Shown here in pieces: positions 43,775-51,469 of a stretch of DNA of 64,000 bases. Position 1 is the first letter of the stretch. Each line of letters begins with the position of its first letter. Under the pieces are notes generated by a model. The model did not search any database. It had not been told where the DNA came from and worked only from the letters and a program-made list of their open reading frames with translations. This DNA comes from an uncultured Sphingomonadales bacterium (GTDB lineage: Bacteria > Pseudomonadota > Alphaproteobacteria > Sphingomonadales > Sphingomonadaceae), in the NCBI GenBank assembly GCA_903832325.1, contig CAILBC010000036.1:124001-188000 (forward strand), written 5' to 3'. A program made the translations under genes and the position numbers.

Positions 43775-44107
43775 ATGAACGACATTTCGATGCTTGCCCG
43801 TCGCTGGCTCAGGCAGGCGGAACTGGGCCGAGGCATACGACTCTCTGCCGAAGAAACTGACCTTTTGAACGCGATCGGCATCGGCGAGTTGCTGACTGCC
43901 GAGGCTGCAAAGACAATGAGGGCCCAATGTCGACTGCGGACACTCAACTCTACACCCGGGGAAAATATAGGCTTGAATGGGACCGAAGCCGAGACGGAAC
44001 GCTCCGAACGCCGTACCTCCAGATCGTATGGTATGACGAATCTTCCGGACGTAACCGCTATCGCAGCACGGGCACTGCGGAGATCGGGCGCGCCGAGGAC
44101 GAGCTAG
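43775..44107 (+). CDS. Small hypothetical ORF overlapping the integrase start
   Basis: A 110-residue frame beginning 3 bp after the excisionase-like gene. The first 50 residues (DISMLARRWLRQAELGRGIRLS, then EETDLLNAIGIGELL) look like a real soluble protein. From 43927 on it runs 180 bp in another frame over the integrase, where its sequence becomes Arg/Ser/Thr-rich and looks like out-of-frame reading. The gene could therefore be genuine with a non-functional tail, or the true stop may differ. The position suggests translational coupling to the integrase. Confidence 0.5.
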   Translation: MNDISMLARRWLRQAELGRGIRLSAEETDLLNAIGIGELLTAEAAKTMRAQCRLRTLNSTPGENIGLNGTEAETERSERRTSRSYGMTNLPDVTAIAARALRRSGAPRTS

Positions 44108-45213
44108 ATCGCCTATATATGGAGCGCGAGCGCGGACAGACGATCTGCGCAGGTTGTGGGCGCCCGTATGATAGCAGCGCCGGTTGGCCGGTAGTCCAGG
44201 CGATTTCTGACTACCTGATCGCTCGCGAAAACCGGGCCAGCTTCGAGTCGATCGGTCCTCGTCTGCGTCATTTCCTGAAGTTCCTCGAGGACACCGATCG
44301 CCTCGCTTTGGTCTGTGACCAGGTCGACGAGACGCTGATTGAAACCTTCAGGGAATGGTCTGGTAAGCAGCCTGTCTATCTCGGAAATATCGGTACGCCT
44401 CATCAGCGCGCGCTTGGCACAACCGAGGCGAGTGTGCGCCAGCTTGCCGCAGCGATCAATTTTGCCCACGGCAGGAAAGACACGCTCTATCCTGCGGGCT
44501 TTACCGCGCTTCCTGCCAGCGCTGTGAGCCGGTCACCGGTCTATCGCTCGAATGTGGCTGAATTGGCTCGAATGTTCCGGTACTGTCTTGATCCGCAGGG
44601 ACCCGAGGGTGAGGTCTGGACTGAGAAAATGCGGGATCGCCAAAAGCTGCATCGCGCTGCGCTTCTGCGTTTCTTGCAGATCAGTGTGGCAACGTGGTGC
44701 CGGCCGGATGCTGCCTGCGACTTTTCCACCGATCCCAAGCGCGCGCAGTGGGTTTCAAATGCCCGTGTGATCTTTCTCAATCCCAAAGGCCGGGTACAGA
44801 CCAAGAAGTTTCGGCCCAGTCTGCCGGTTCCCGAGCGGTTTGCCCGCCTCCTGGACGCGCATCCCCCTGGATATTGGGTTGGTGTTGCGAGTGTGCGCAA
44901 GGCGTTCGAAGCCATGTTGAACGAGATGGGCCTTCCGCGCGACCGTGAGACGGGAACAAAACTCATCCGGCGCTCTGTTTCACAGATCGCCCGGCCGCGC
45001 ATCGGCGAAGAGCGGTGGCGCCAAGGCGAGATCATGCTTGGCCACCAAAAGGCCAGCACCAGCGACATTTATGCGCTGTTCGATCCGGCCAATTTGGGCC
45101 TCGCTTTGGCCGTTACGGAGCAGATTATCGAAGAGATCGAAACGCTCACGCCGGGCGCGTTCACCGGAACGACACCGGGCAAAAAATTGACTTCCCACGA
45201 AGGGAGAAGCTAA
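43927..45213 (+). CDS. int: Tyrosine recombinase (ICE integrase)
   Basis: A 428-residue site-specific recombinase. The N-terminus (GKYRLEWDRSRDGTLRTPYLQIVWY) and a CAGCGRP zinc-like motif are of the type I recall for sphingomonad element integrases. The C-terminal catalytic part has the box II R in TKLIRRSVSQIA (the usual HxLR is changed to KLIRR), then MLGHQKASTSDIYALFD with the conserved His and the nucleophile Tyr. It reads toward the 3' end of tRNA-Pro, 27 bp away, which places the attachment site in that tRNA. Confidence 0.88.
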   Translation: MSTADTQLYTRGKYRLEWDRSRDGTLRTPYLQIVWYDESSGRNRYRSTGTAEIGRAEDELDRLYMERERGQTICAGCGRPYDSSAGWPVVQAISDYLIARENRASFESIGPRLRHFLKFLEDTDRLALVCDQVDETLIETFREWSGKQPVYLGNIGTPHQRALGTTEASVRQLAAAINFAHGRKDTLYPAGFTALPASAVSRSPVYRSNVAELARMFRYCLDPQGPEGEVWTEKMRDRQKLHRAALLRFLQISVATWCRPDAACDFSTDPKRAQWVSNARVIFLNPKGRVQTKKFRPSLPVPERFARLLDAHPPGYWVGVASVRKAFEAMLNEMGLPRDRETGTKLIRRSVSQIARPRIGEERWRQGEIMLGHQKASTSDIYALFDPANLGLALAVTEQIIEEIETLTPGAFTGTTPGKKLTSHEGRS

Positions 45214-45239
45214 ATGTGCAGCAAAAACAATCAGATGTT

Positions 45240-45316
45240 TGGTCGGGGAGAGAGGATTCGAACCTCCGGCCCCTGCCTCCCGAAGACAGTGCTCTACCAG
45301 GCTGAGCTACTCCCCG
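45240..45316 (-). tRNA. tRNA-Pro (CGG), integration site of the element
   Basis: A 77-nt tRNA on the minus strand with encoded CCA. The acceptor arm CGGGGAG pairs with CTCCCCG, the anticodon loop is TTCGGGA between CTGTC and GGCAG, giving anticodon CGG (Pro), and the T arm is GGAGG-TTCGAAT-CCTCT. The 3' end faces the integrase, so the element was inserted at the tRNA 3' end and the gene was restored. Confidence 0.95.
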
Positions 45317-45369
45317 ACCGATCGGCAAACCGTGTGGCGCAAGGCCACCCGGATGCGAGGCAGGCGCGC

Positions 45370-45398
45370 CCTATAGGCAGCGGTTCGGGGCGTGGCAA
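45370..45398 (-). promoter_or_regulatory. Promoter of tRNA-Pro
   Basis: On the minus strand, TTGCCA (-35, 45398-45393), a 17-bp spacer and TATAGG (-10, 45375-45370) lie upstream of the tRNA. This matches a housekeeping sigma-70-type promoter of alphaproteobacterial stable RNA genes. Confidence 0.55.
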
Positions 45399-45510
45399 GC
45401 GGGGAAAAAGGTTGCGGCGCGAAAAAGTCGGGCGGGGTTGCGGGCGCGTTCCACAGAAAAGCGATCCGGCCGGCTTGGGCCCCGGGCCGCAGGCGGGCTA
45501 GGATCGTGCA

Positions 45511-46440
45511 ATGGCCGAACCGCATTACGAACAGCAATACCTCGATCTCATGCGGCGCATCTGGCGCGATGGCGATGCACGGGTCGATCGCACCGGGGTG
45601 GGCACGCGATCGGTGTTTGGCGCGACGCTGCGGTTCGATCTGGCGGGCGGCCACATGCCGTTGCTGACCACCAAGCGGGTGTTCTGGAAAACCGCCACGC
45701 GCGAATTCCTGTGGTTTTTGACAGGCGATACCAATATCCGGGCGCTTTGTGCGCAAGGGGTGGAAATCTGGACCGACTGGCCGCACGCGCGATATCAGCG
45801 TGAAACCGGGGAGGTGATCGATCGCGCCGCGTTTTCGCGCCGGATCGTCGACGATGCCGCCTTTGCCGCGCGCTGGGGCGATCTGGGGCCGGTCTATGGC
45901 AAGCAATGGGTCGACTGGCCGGTCTATGAACCCGCCGGTGACGCGCTGTTTCGCCGGCGCGCGCAGGGGGTGAACCAGGTGGCCGACCTGGTTCAGGGCT
46001 TGCGCACCAATCCGGGCAGCCGGCGGCATATTGTCGAAGGCTGGAACGTGGCCGAGCTTGATGCCATGGCCTTGCCTCCGTGCCACAAGACGTATCAGTT
46101 TCATGTCGCCGATGGGCGCCTGTCGGGGCTGCTGTATCAGCGCAGTTGCGATGTGGCGCTGGGGCTGCCGTTCAATCTGTGGGGGGCGGCGCTGTTTATC
46201 CGCATGCTGGCGCAGCAATGCGATCTGCAACCGGGCGAGCTGGTGTGGATGGGCGGTGATACGCACCTTTATCTCAACCATGCCGATCTGGTGGAGGCGC
46301 AACTGGCACGCAGGCCTGCAGGCGCGCCCAGGCTGGACATCGTGCGCCGGCCCGACAGCATGTTTGGCTATGCGATAGAGGATTTCGTGGTGTACGATTA
46401 CCATCCGCAGGGGCAACTGTCCGCGCCCGTGGCGGTGTGA
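45511..46440 (+). CDS. thyA: Thymidylate synthase
   Basis: A 309-residue ThyA. Visible motifs: YLDLMRRIWRDG, DRTGVGTRSVFG, LTTKRVFWK, ELWFLTG-like EFLWFLTGDTN, the catalytic Cys in ALPPCHKTYQFHV, QRSCDVALGLPFN and GDTHLYLNHADL. It is longer than E. coli ThyA (264) because of an insertion around residues 110-150, as in other alphaproteobacterial enzymes. It converts dUMP to dTMP with methylene-tetrahydrofolate. First chromosomal gene right of the tRNA-Pro integration site. Confidence 0.97.
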   Translation: MAEPHYEQQYLDLMRRIWRDGDARVDRTGVGTRSVFGATLRFDLAGGHMPLLTTKRVFWKTATREFLWFLTGDTNIRALCAQGVEIWTDWPHARYQRETGEVIDRAAFSRRIVDDAAFAARWGDLGPVYGKQWVDWPVYEPAGDALFRRRAQGVNQVADLVQGLRTNPGSRRHIVEGWNVAELDAMALPPCHKTYQFHVADGRLSGLLYQRSCDVALGLPFNLWGAALFIRMLAQQCDLQPGELVWMGGDTHLYLNHADLVEAQLARRPAGAPRLDIVRRPDSMFGYAIEDFVVYDYHPQGQLSAPVAV

Positions 46441-46467
46441 TCGCCCGATTGACGGCATGGCGCCCAT

Positions 46468-46490
46468 GTAATATAATTACGCCAACGTAA
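46468..46490. promoter_or_regulatory. LiuR-like palindrome upstream of the branched-chain dehydrogenase operon
   Basis: TTACG-CCAA-CGTAA at 46477-46490 is a perfect inverted repeat, overlapped on the left by GTAAT-ATA-ATTAC (46468-46480). It lies 57 bp before the E1alpha start. The first resembles, as I recall it, the binding site of the MerR-family regulator LiuR, which controls branched-chain amino acid catabolism in proteobacteria. Regulator assignment is inference; no liuR gene is in the window. Confidence 0.5.
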
Positions 46491-46546
46491 AATATTCCGT
46501 CTCTCGCCGAGTCCCGGCCCGGGCGGTCACGGGTAAGGAGCGCCGG

Positions 46547-47842
46547 ATGACTGCGGGCAACCTTCCAGGGCTGAGGCTGCATGTGCCAGAGCCGCGATTC
46601 CGGCCGGGCGATGCGGTTGATTACAGCACGCTGGTGATTCCACCCGCCGGCGCGCAACCGCGCCCCGATGAAGTCTGTGCTGCGTCCGAAACCCATCCGC
46701 TGTGCCTTGATCTGGTGCGCGTACTGGGTGACGATGATCGCGCGCACGGGCCGTGGAACCCGGCGCTCGATGTGGCAACACTGCTGCGCATGCTGCGGCT
46801 GATGGCGCTGACCCGCGCGTTTGATGCGCGGATGGTGCGCGCGCAACGGCAGGGCAAAACCAGTTTCTACATGAAATCGACCGGCGAGGAGGCAACGTCG
46901 GTGGCCACGGCGATGGCGCTTGCCGAAGACGACATGGTCTTTCCCAGCTATCGCCAGCAGGGGGTGTTTCTCACCCGCGGCTATCCGCTGGTCGACATGA
47001 TCAACCAGATCCTGTCGAACCGCGCGGACAAGCTGAAGGGTCGCCAGCTGCCGATCATGTATTCGGCGCGCGAGTGCGCGATCTTTTCGATTTCCGGGAA
47101 CCTTGCCACGCAATACCCGCAGGCGGTGGGCTGGGCGATGGCCAGCGCAATCCGCGGCGACACGCGCATTGCCACCGCGTTCATCGGCGAAGGATCGAGC
47201 GCAGAAGGCGATTTCCATTCGGCGCTGACGTTTGCTGCGGTCTACAACGCGCCGGTGGTGTTCCATGTGGTCAACAACCAGTGGGCAATTTCCAGCTTTT
47301 CGGGGTTTGCCGGGGCCGAACGCACCACGTTTGCCGCGCGCGCGATCGGCTATGGCATTGCCGGGCTGCGCATCGATGGCAATGATCCGCTGGCCGTTTA
47401 TGCCGCGGTGCGCTGGGCGGCCGACCGCGCGCGTGCCAATGCCGGGCCCACGCTGATCGAACATTTCACCTATCGCGCAGAGGGGCATTCGACTTCGGAC
47501 GATCCGGGGCAGTACCGCTCTGCCGCCGAACGCGCCGAATGGCCGCTGGGCGATCCGGTTGACCGGTTGATGCGGCACCTGATGGCGCTGGGGGAATGGG
47601 ATGCCGAACGGCAGGCGGCGATGGATGCCGCCGTCGATGGCGAAGTGCGCGCCGCGATGCGCGCGGCCGAAGCCAATGGCGTTCTGGGCCACGGGCTGCA
47701 CCATCCGTTTCGCACGCTGTTCGAAGACGTGTTTGAAACGCTGCCCTGGCACCTGGCCGAACAGAACGCGCAGGCGCTGCACGAACGCCAGGTCAAATGG
47801 CCCGACTGGAGCGATGATGCAGACCTGGGGGACGCACCATGA
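46547..47842 (+). CDS. bkdA1: Branched-chain 2-oxoacid dehydrogenase E1 alpha subunit
   Basis: A 431-residue E1alpha. Thiamine diphosphate-binding region GEGSSAEGDFHSALTFAA with VVNNQWAIS (about residues 213-248); upstream MVRAQRQGKTSFYMKSTGEEA and MVFPSYRQQGVFLTRG; downstream HSTSDDPGQYRS, the phosphorylation-loop-like region. Length and the extended N-terminus (about 70 residues before the TPP fold) fit the Pseudomonas BkdA1 type rather than pyruvate dehydrogenase. It oxidatively decarboxylates the 2-oxo acids of Val, Leu and Ile. It overlaps the E1beta gene by ATGA. Confidence 0.93.
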   Translation: MTAGNLPGLRLHVPEPRFRPGDAVDYSTLVIPPAGAQPRPDEVCAASETHPLCLDLVRVLGDDDRAHGPWNPALDVATLLRMLRLMALTRAFDARMVRAQRQGKTSFYMKSTGEEATSVATAMALAEDDMVFPSYRQQGVFLTRGYPLVDMINQILSNRADKLKGRQLPIMYSARECAIFSISGNLATQYPQAVGWAMASAIRGDTRIATAFIGEGSSAEGDFHSALTFAAVYNAPVVFHVVNNQWAISSFSGFAGAERTTFAARAIGYGIAGLRIDGNDPLAVYAAVRWAADRARANAGPTLIEHFTYRAEGHSTSDDPGQYRSAAERAEWPLGDPVDRLMRHLMALGEWDAERQAAMDAAVDGEVRAAMRAAEANGVLGHGLHHPFRTLFEDVFETLPWHLAEQNAQALHERQVKWPDWSDDADLGDAP

Positions 47843-48876
47843 CCGGTGCGGACGCTGCGCCCGGCCGGCGCATGACCATGATCGAGGCGATCAACGACGC
47901 GCTCGACGTGATGCTGGCGCGCGATCCGATGGTGGTCGTGCTGGGCGAAGATGTGGGCTATTTCGGCGGGGTGTTTCGCGCGACGGCGGGGCTTCAGGCG
48001 AAACACGGCAGGACGCGCGTGTTTGACACGCCGATTTCGGAATGCGGCATTATCGGCGTGGCAGTGGGCATGGGCGCCTATGGCCTGCGGCCCGTGCCCG
48101 AAATCCAGTTTGCCGATTATATCTATCCGGGCCTTGATCAGCTCGTGTCCGAGGCGGCGCGGCTGCGCTATCGCTCGGCTGGGGAATTCACTGCGCCGAT
48201 GACGGTGCGATCGCCGTTTGGTGGCGGCATTTTCGGCGGCCAGACTCACAGCCAAAGCCCCGAAGCGCTGTTTACCCATGTTGCCGGGATCAAGACCGTG
48301 GTGCCCAGCACCCCCCATGATGCCAAGGGCCTGCTGATCGCGGCGATCGAAGACAACGATCCGGTGATCTTCTTCGAGCCCAAGCGGCTGTATAATGGCC
48401 CATTCAACGGCCATTACGACGAACCGGCAGTGCCCTGGTCGCGCCATCCGGACAGCCACGTGCCCGAAGGGCATTATCGCATCGATCTGGGCACCGCGCG
48501 GGTAGTGCGCGCGGGCGAGGCGGTCACGGTGCTGGCCTATGGCACGATGGTCCATGTCGCGCGCGAAGTGGCCGAGCGTCAGGGGATCGATGCCGAAGTG
48601 ATCGACTTGCGCACGCTCGTCCCGCTCGACATCGCGGCGATCGAACGCTCGGTGCGCAAGACCGGGCGCTGCATGGTGGTGCACGAGGCGACACGCACCG
48701 GCGGGTTTGGCGCCGAACTGGCCGCATTGGTGCAGGAACGCTGCTTTTACGCGCTCGAGGCGCCGGTAGAGCGCGTGACAGGGTTCGACACGCCTTATCC
48801 GCACAGCCTGGAATGGGCCTATTTCCCCGGGCCGGTGCGGATTGGTGAAGCCTTTGACCGCCTGATTGCTGCCTGA
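47839..48876 (+). CDS. bkdA2: Branched-chain 2-oxoacid dehydrogenase E1 beta subunit
   Basis: A 345-residue E1beta with the transketolase-like fold: MTMIEAINDALDVMLARDP, VVLGEDVGYFGGVFRAT, DTPISECGIIGVAVGMGAYG and PVPEIQFADYIYPG, then the transketolase C-terminal domain with AVTVLAYGTMVH and DLRTLVPLD. With E1alpha it forms the alpha2beta2 E1 enzyme. The start overlaps the upstream stop. The next gene (E2) follows after 27 bp. Confidence 0.95.
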   Translation: MTGADAAPGRRMTMIEAINDALDVMLARDPMVVVLGEDVGYFGGVFRATAGLQAKHGRTRVFDTPISECGIIGVAVGMGAYGLRPVPEIQFADYIYPGLDQLVSEAARLRYRSAGEFTAPMTVRSPFGGGIFGGQTHSQSPEALFTHVAGIKTVVPSTPHDAKGLLIAAIEDNDPVIFFEPKRLYNGPFNGHYDEPAVPWSRHPDSHVPEGHYRIDLGTARVVRAGEAVTVLAYGTMVHVAREVAERQGIDAEVIDLRTLVPLDIAAIERSVRKTGRCMVVHEATRTGGFGAELAALVQERCFYALEAPVERVTGFDTPYPHSLEWAYFPGPVRIGEAFDRLIAA

Positions 48877-48903
48877 ACCACCTGCCAAACGGATGATCGC
48901 GCC

Positions 48904-50214
48904 ATGAGCCGCCACACTTTCCGCCTTCCCGATATCGGCGAAGGCATTGCCGAAGCCGAAATCGTTGCCTGGCACGTGGCCGTGGGCGACGTGGTGGCCG
49001 AAGACAGCCCGCTGGCCGATGTGATGACCGACAAGGCGACCGTGGAAATGGAAAGCCCGGTCGCCGGCCGCGTGGTCGAAGTGGCGGGCGAAGTGGGTGA
49101 CAGGATCGCGATCGGATCGCCGCTGGTGGTGATCGAGACCGGGGATGGGGACGGTGAGGGGGACCGTGAGGGGGAGGGGGCTGCGCGCATCCTTCGACAG
49201 GCTCAGGATGAGCGGGTGTTGGAACACCGTGCTCCGGCCGTCACTCCGGAACCTTCGGTTACCCCAAACCCCGGCCCCGTTCGGGCCGAGCCCATCGAAT
49301 TACGCGCACCAACCCCGCATCAGTCACCCCCGGCCCAGGTGACACGCGTTCTCGCCAGCCCCGCTGTGCGCGCCCGCGCAATGGATCTGGGCATCGATCT
49401 GGCGCGGGTGCGCCCGGGCGAAGACGGCCGCGTGCGCCATGGCGATCTGGACCGGTTCATCGCCTATAACGCTGGCGGCGGCTTTGCCCCGGCGGGCGGG
49501 CGCCGCGCCGATGAAACGGTGCGCGTGATCGGCCTGCGCCGGCGGATTGCCGAAAACATGGCCGCGTCCAAACGGCACATCCCGCACTTTTCCTATGTCG
49601 AGGAAATCGACGTGACCGCGCTGGAGGCGATGCGCGGTGAACTCAACGCCGCGCATGCCACCCGCGGGCGGCTGACTCTGCTGCCGTTCCTGATCACCGC
49701 GATCTGCCGGGTGGTGCCCGATTTTCCGATGATCAACGCGCGCTATGATGATGAAGCCGGCGTGGTCACACGTCACGGCGCGGTGCACCTGGGCCTGGCC
49801 ACGCAAACCCCGGGCGGGCTGATGGTGCCGGTGATCCGCGATGCGCAAAGCCGCAACTTGTGGCAACTGGCGCAGGATATCACCCGGCTGGCCGATGCGG
49901 CGCGGGGCGGCACGATCGCGGCCGCCGACATGACGGGTTCGACGCTGACCGTAACCAGCCTGGGGCCGCTGGGCGGGGTGGCGACCACCCCGGTGATCAA
50001 TCGGCCCGAAGTCGCGATCATCGGGCCCAACCGGATCATCGAGCGCCCGATGTTCGTGCCCGACGGGCTGGGCGGTGAACGCCTGGCCAAACGCAAGCTG
50101 ATGAACCTGTCGATCAGTTGCGACCACCGCGTGGTCGATGGCTGGGATGCGGCCAGCTTTGTCCAGGCTGTGCGGCGCCTGATCGAAACGCCCAGCCTGC
50201 TGCTGGTTGGCTGA
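48904..50214 (+). CDS. bkdB: Dihydrolipoyl acyltransferase E2 of the branched-chain complex
   Basis: A 436-residue E2. Domains in order: lipoyl domain with the lipoylated Lys in DVMTDKATVEME (about residue 43), a long linker (about 80-140), a peripheral subunit-binding domain (LASPAVRARAMDLGIDLARV, about 150-190) and the catalytic domain with the final HRVVDGWDAASF. The linker encodes DGEGDREGEG followed by LRQAQDERVLEH, which is the reading of an interspersed repeat inserted in frame. No E3 (lipoamide dehydrogenase) gene follows in the window. Confidence 0.94.
   Translation: MSRHTFRLPDIGEGIAEAEIVAWHVAVGDVVAEDSPLADVMTDKATVEMESPVAGRVVEVAGEVGDRIAIGSPLVVIETGDGDGEGDREGEGAARILRQAQDERVLEHRAPAVTPEPSVTPNPGPVRAEPIELRAPTPHQSPPAQVTRVLASPAVRARAMDLGIDLARVRPGEDGRVRHGDLDRFIAYNAGGGFAPAGGRRADETVRVIGLRRRIAENMAASKRHIPHFSYVEEIDVTALEAMRGELNAAHATRGRLTLLPFLITAICRVVPDFPMINARYDDEAGVVTRHGAVHLGLATQTPGGLMVPVIRDAQSRNLWQLAQDITRLADAARGGTIAAADMTGSTLTVTSLGPLGGVATTPVINRPEVAIIGPNRIIERPMFVPDGLGGERLAKRKLMNLSISCDHRVVDGWDAASFVQAVRRLIETPSLLLVG
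49141..49240. repeat. Interspersed repeat inserted in the E2 linker
   Basis: A G-rich direct-repeat stretch (GGGGACGGTGAGGGGGACCG) is followed by CTTCGACAGGCTCAGGATGA (49193-49212), a short sequence I recall as widely dispersed in sphingomonad genomes. It usually appears in intergenic DNA. Here it lies in frame within the coding sequence of bkdB, in the flexible linker. Other copies in the genome cannot be checked here. Confidence 0.6.
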
Positions 50215-50226
50215 ACCCGCGGGGCC

Positions 50227-50721
50227 TTACCGCACGATCCCGCGATAGGTGATCTGCCCCGCGCCGCCGGGCACGTGCCAGCGCACGTGGGTGACATCGG
50301 CGGGCAGGGCGCGGCGCCAGCCGGCGTCTTCATGGATGATCAGCGTTGAAAGCGGGCCCCAGGTGCGGCCGCCATCGATCGAAACGTCTTCGCTGCCATC
50401 ACCGGGTGCAGGCAGATAGGTGATGCTGCGTGGCACCGGGTTGGTGAGGGTCAGGCCGGTGGGAGCAGCGCCGCTCCAGCTTACCACAAACACCAGCCGG
50501 TCGCCGGAATGAAGGTCTTCGGCATGTTCCAGCACGCGTGCGGTGCGTCCGCCGGGCGCATGTTCAAGCCGTTCGACAAAGACATCGCCGGCCAGGCGCA
50601 CTTGGGCGGGATGGCGCGCGGCAGGCGCGGTGGGGTGCGGCTGCGGGGCGGCGGCAGCGAGCGCGGCAACCGGCAGCAGCGGCGCAGCGCAGGCGATGAC
50701 GGTCAGGCATTTGCGCAGCAT
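50227..50721 (-). CDS. Exported hypothetical protein
   Basis: A 164-residue protein with a signal peptide (ending near AALAAAAP), a Pro/Ala-rich segment and a beta-rich domain: DRLVFVVSWSGAAPTGLTLTNPVP, then ITYLPAP and SIDGGRTWG. The pattern resembles DUF11-like repeat domains found in exported proteins. Function unknown. It converges with the bkdB gene and is upstream, on the opposite strand, of the tRNA-Asp pair. Confidence 0.7.
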   Translation of the reverse strand: MLRKCLTVIACAAPLLPVAALAAAAPQPHPTAPAARHPAQVRLAGDVFVERLEHAPGGRTARVLEHAEDLHSGDRLVFVVSWSGAAPTGLTLTNPVPRSITYLPAPGDGSEDVSIDGGRTWGPLSTLIIHEDAGWRRALPADVTHVRWHVPGGAGQITYRGIVR

Positions 50722-50910
50722 TGGCCGTGGCCCCCCAAAGCGCCCGGAAAGGTGATTGTCCGGCGCCCGGCCTAGCGCGACATGGCGAATATCCGGTTAA
50801 TGCGGGGGTTCGCTTTGGGCCATGGCGGTGGCGGGCAGGGGCCGGACCAAAACCTGGGCCAAAAAACCCGAGGCAAAATCCCTGGGCCAAAAAATCTTTG
50901 CCGTGCTTTG

Positions 50911-50939
50911 TTGACAGCCACAATTGCGTGCCATAGAGG
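50911..50939 (+). promoter_or_regulatory. Promoter of the tRNA-Asp pair
   Basis: TTGACA (-35, 50911-50916), a 17-bp spacer and TAGAGG (-10, 50934-50939) precede the first tRNA-Asp by 20 bp. The -35 is consensus; the -10 is weak. Just upstream, CCTGGGCCAAAAAA occurs twice (about 50,851 and 50,881) as a direct repeat. Confidence 0.6.
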
Positions 50940-50959
50940 CGCTGCTCCCAAGCGGGAAC

Positions 50960-51036
50960 GCGGGTGTAGCTCAGTTGGTTAGAGTGCCGGCCTGTCACGC
51001 CGGAGGTCGCGGGTTCAAGTCCCGTCACTCGCGCCA
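50960..51036 (+). tRNA. tRNA-Asp (GTC), copy 1
   Basis: 77 nt with encoded CCA. Acceptor GCGGGTG pairs with CACTCGC, the anticodon loop CTGTCAC between CCGGC and GCCGG gives GTC, and the T arm is CGGG-TTCAAGT-CCCG. Confidence 0.96.
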
Positions 51037-51065
51037 TTCACCGCTTCGGGTCCGACCATGCGCAC

Positions 51066-51142
51066 GCGGGTGTAGCTCAGTTGGTTAGAGTGCCGGCCTG
51101 TCACGCCGGAGGTCGCGGGTTCAAGTCCCGTCACTCGCGCCA
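51066..51142 (+). tRNA. tRNA-Asp (GTC), copy 2
   Basis: Identical to copy 1 over all 77 nt, 29 bp downstream. The two are probably transcribed together from the promoter at 50,911-50,939 and arose by tandem duplication. Confidence 0.96.
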
Positions 51143-51238
51143 TGGTCTGTCGATGTGCCGTCTTTTGATGTGGCCCTCTTAGGATATGGCCGCCTCTCTA
51201 TTTGTCTGGCATCGCGTCTGATGGTTTCCGGGGGTGGT

Positions 51239-51469
51239 TCAACCCCAGCGGCCGGTTTCCATCCAGATGAGAAACCGGCGCAGCGGCAACAGCCAGATCG
51301 TACCGAGCACGACATAGGCCAGCGCCTGCACCAGCACCGGCAGGCGGCCGATCGGTTCTGCCAGTTCCGCCACCAGCCCGGCATAGACCGCCAGCGCCAC
51401 CAGCAGCGCCAGAATGCCCGCCGGTTTGCGCCAGGTCGGGCGCAGGCGTTCGATATCGGGCTCAATCAT
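51239..51469 (-). CDS. DUF2842 small membrane protein
   Basis: A 76-residue protein from the ATG at 51469; the ORF-track version is extended backwards into the cyclo-ligase gene. It has RPTWRKPAGILALLVALAVYAGL and a second hydrophobic helix ending with WLLPLRRFLIWMETGRWG, the pattern of DUF2842, which is widespread in alphaproteobacteria. Its start overlaps the end of the cyclo-ligase gene by 8 bp. Function unknown. Confidence 0.8.
   Translation of the reverse strand: MIEPDIERLRPTWRKPAGILALLVALAVYAGLVAELAEPIGRLPVLVQALAYVVLGTIWLLPLRRFLIWMETGRWG

Noticed and set aside
1-45240. CRISPR array or transposase within the element
   Set aside because: No regularly spaced repeats and no transposase-like ORF were seen; the only recombinase is the integrase at the right end.
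46274-47782. 502-codon leftward ORF antisense to bkdA1
   Set aside because: His/Arg/Gln-rich reading of the antisense strand of a well-supported enzyme gene.
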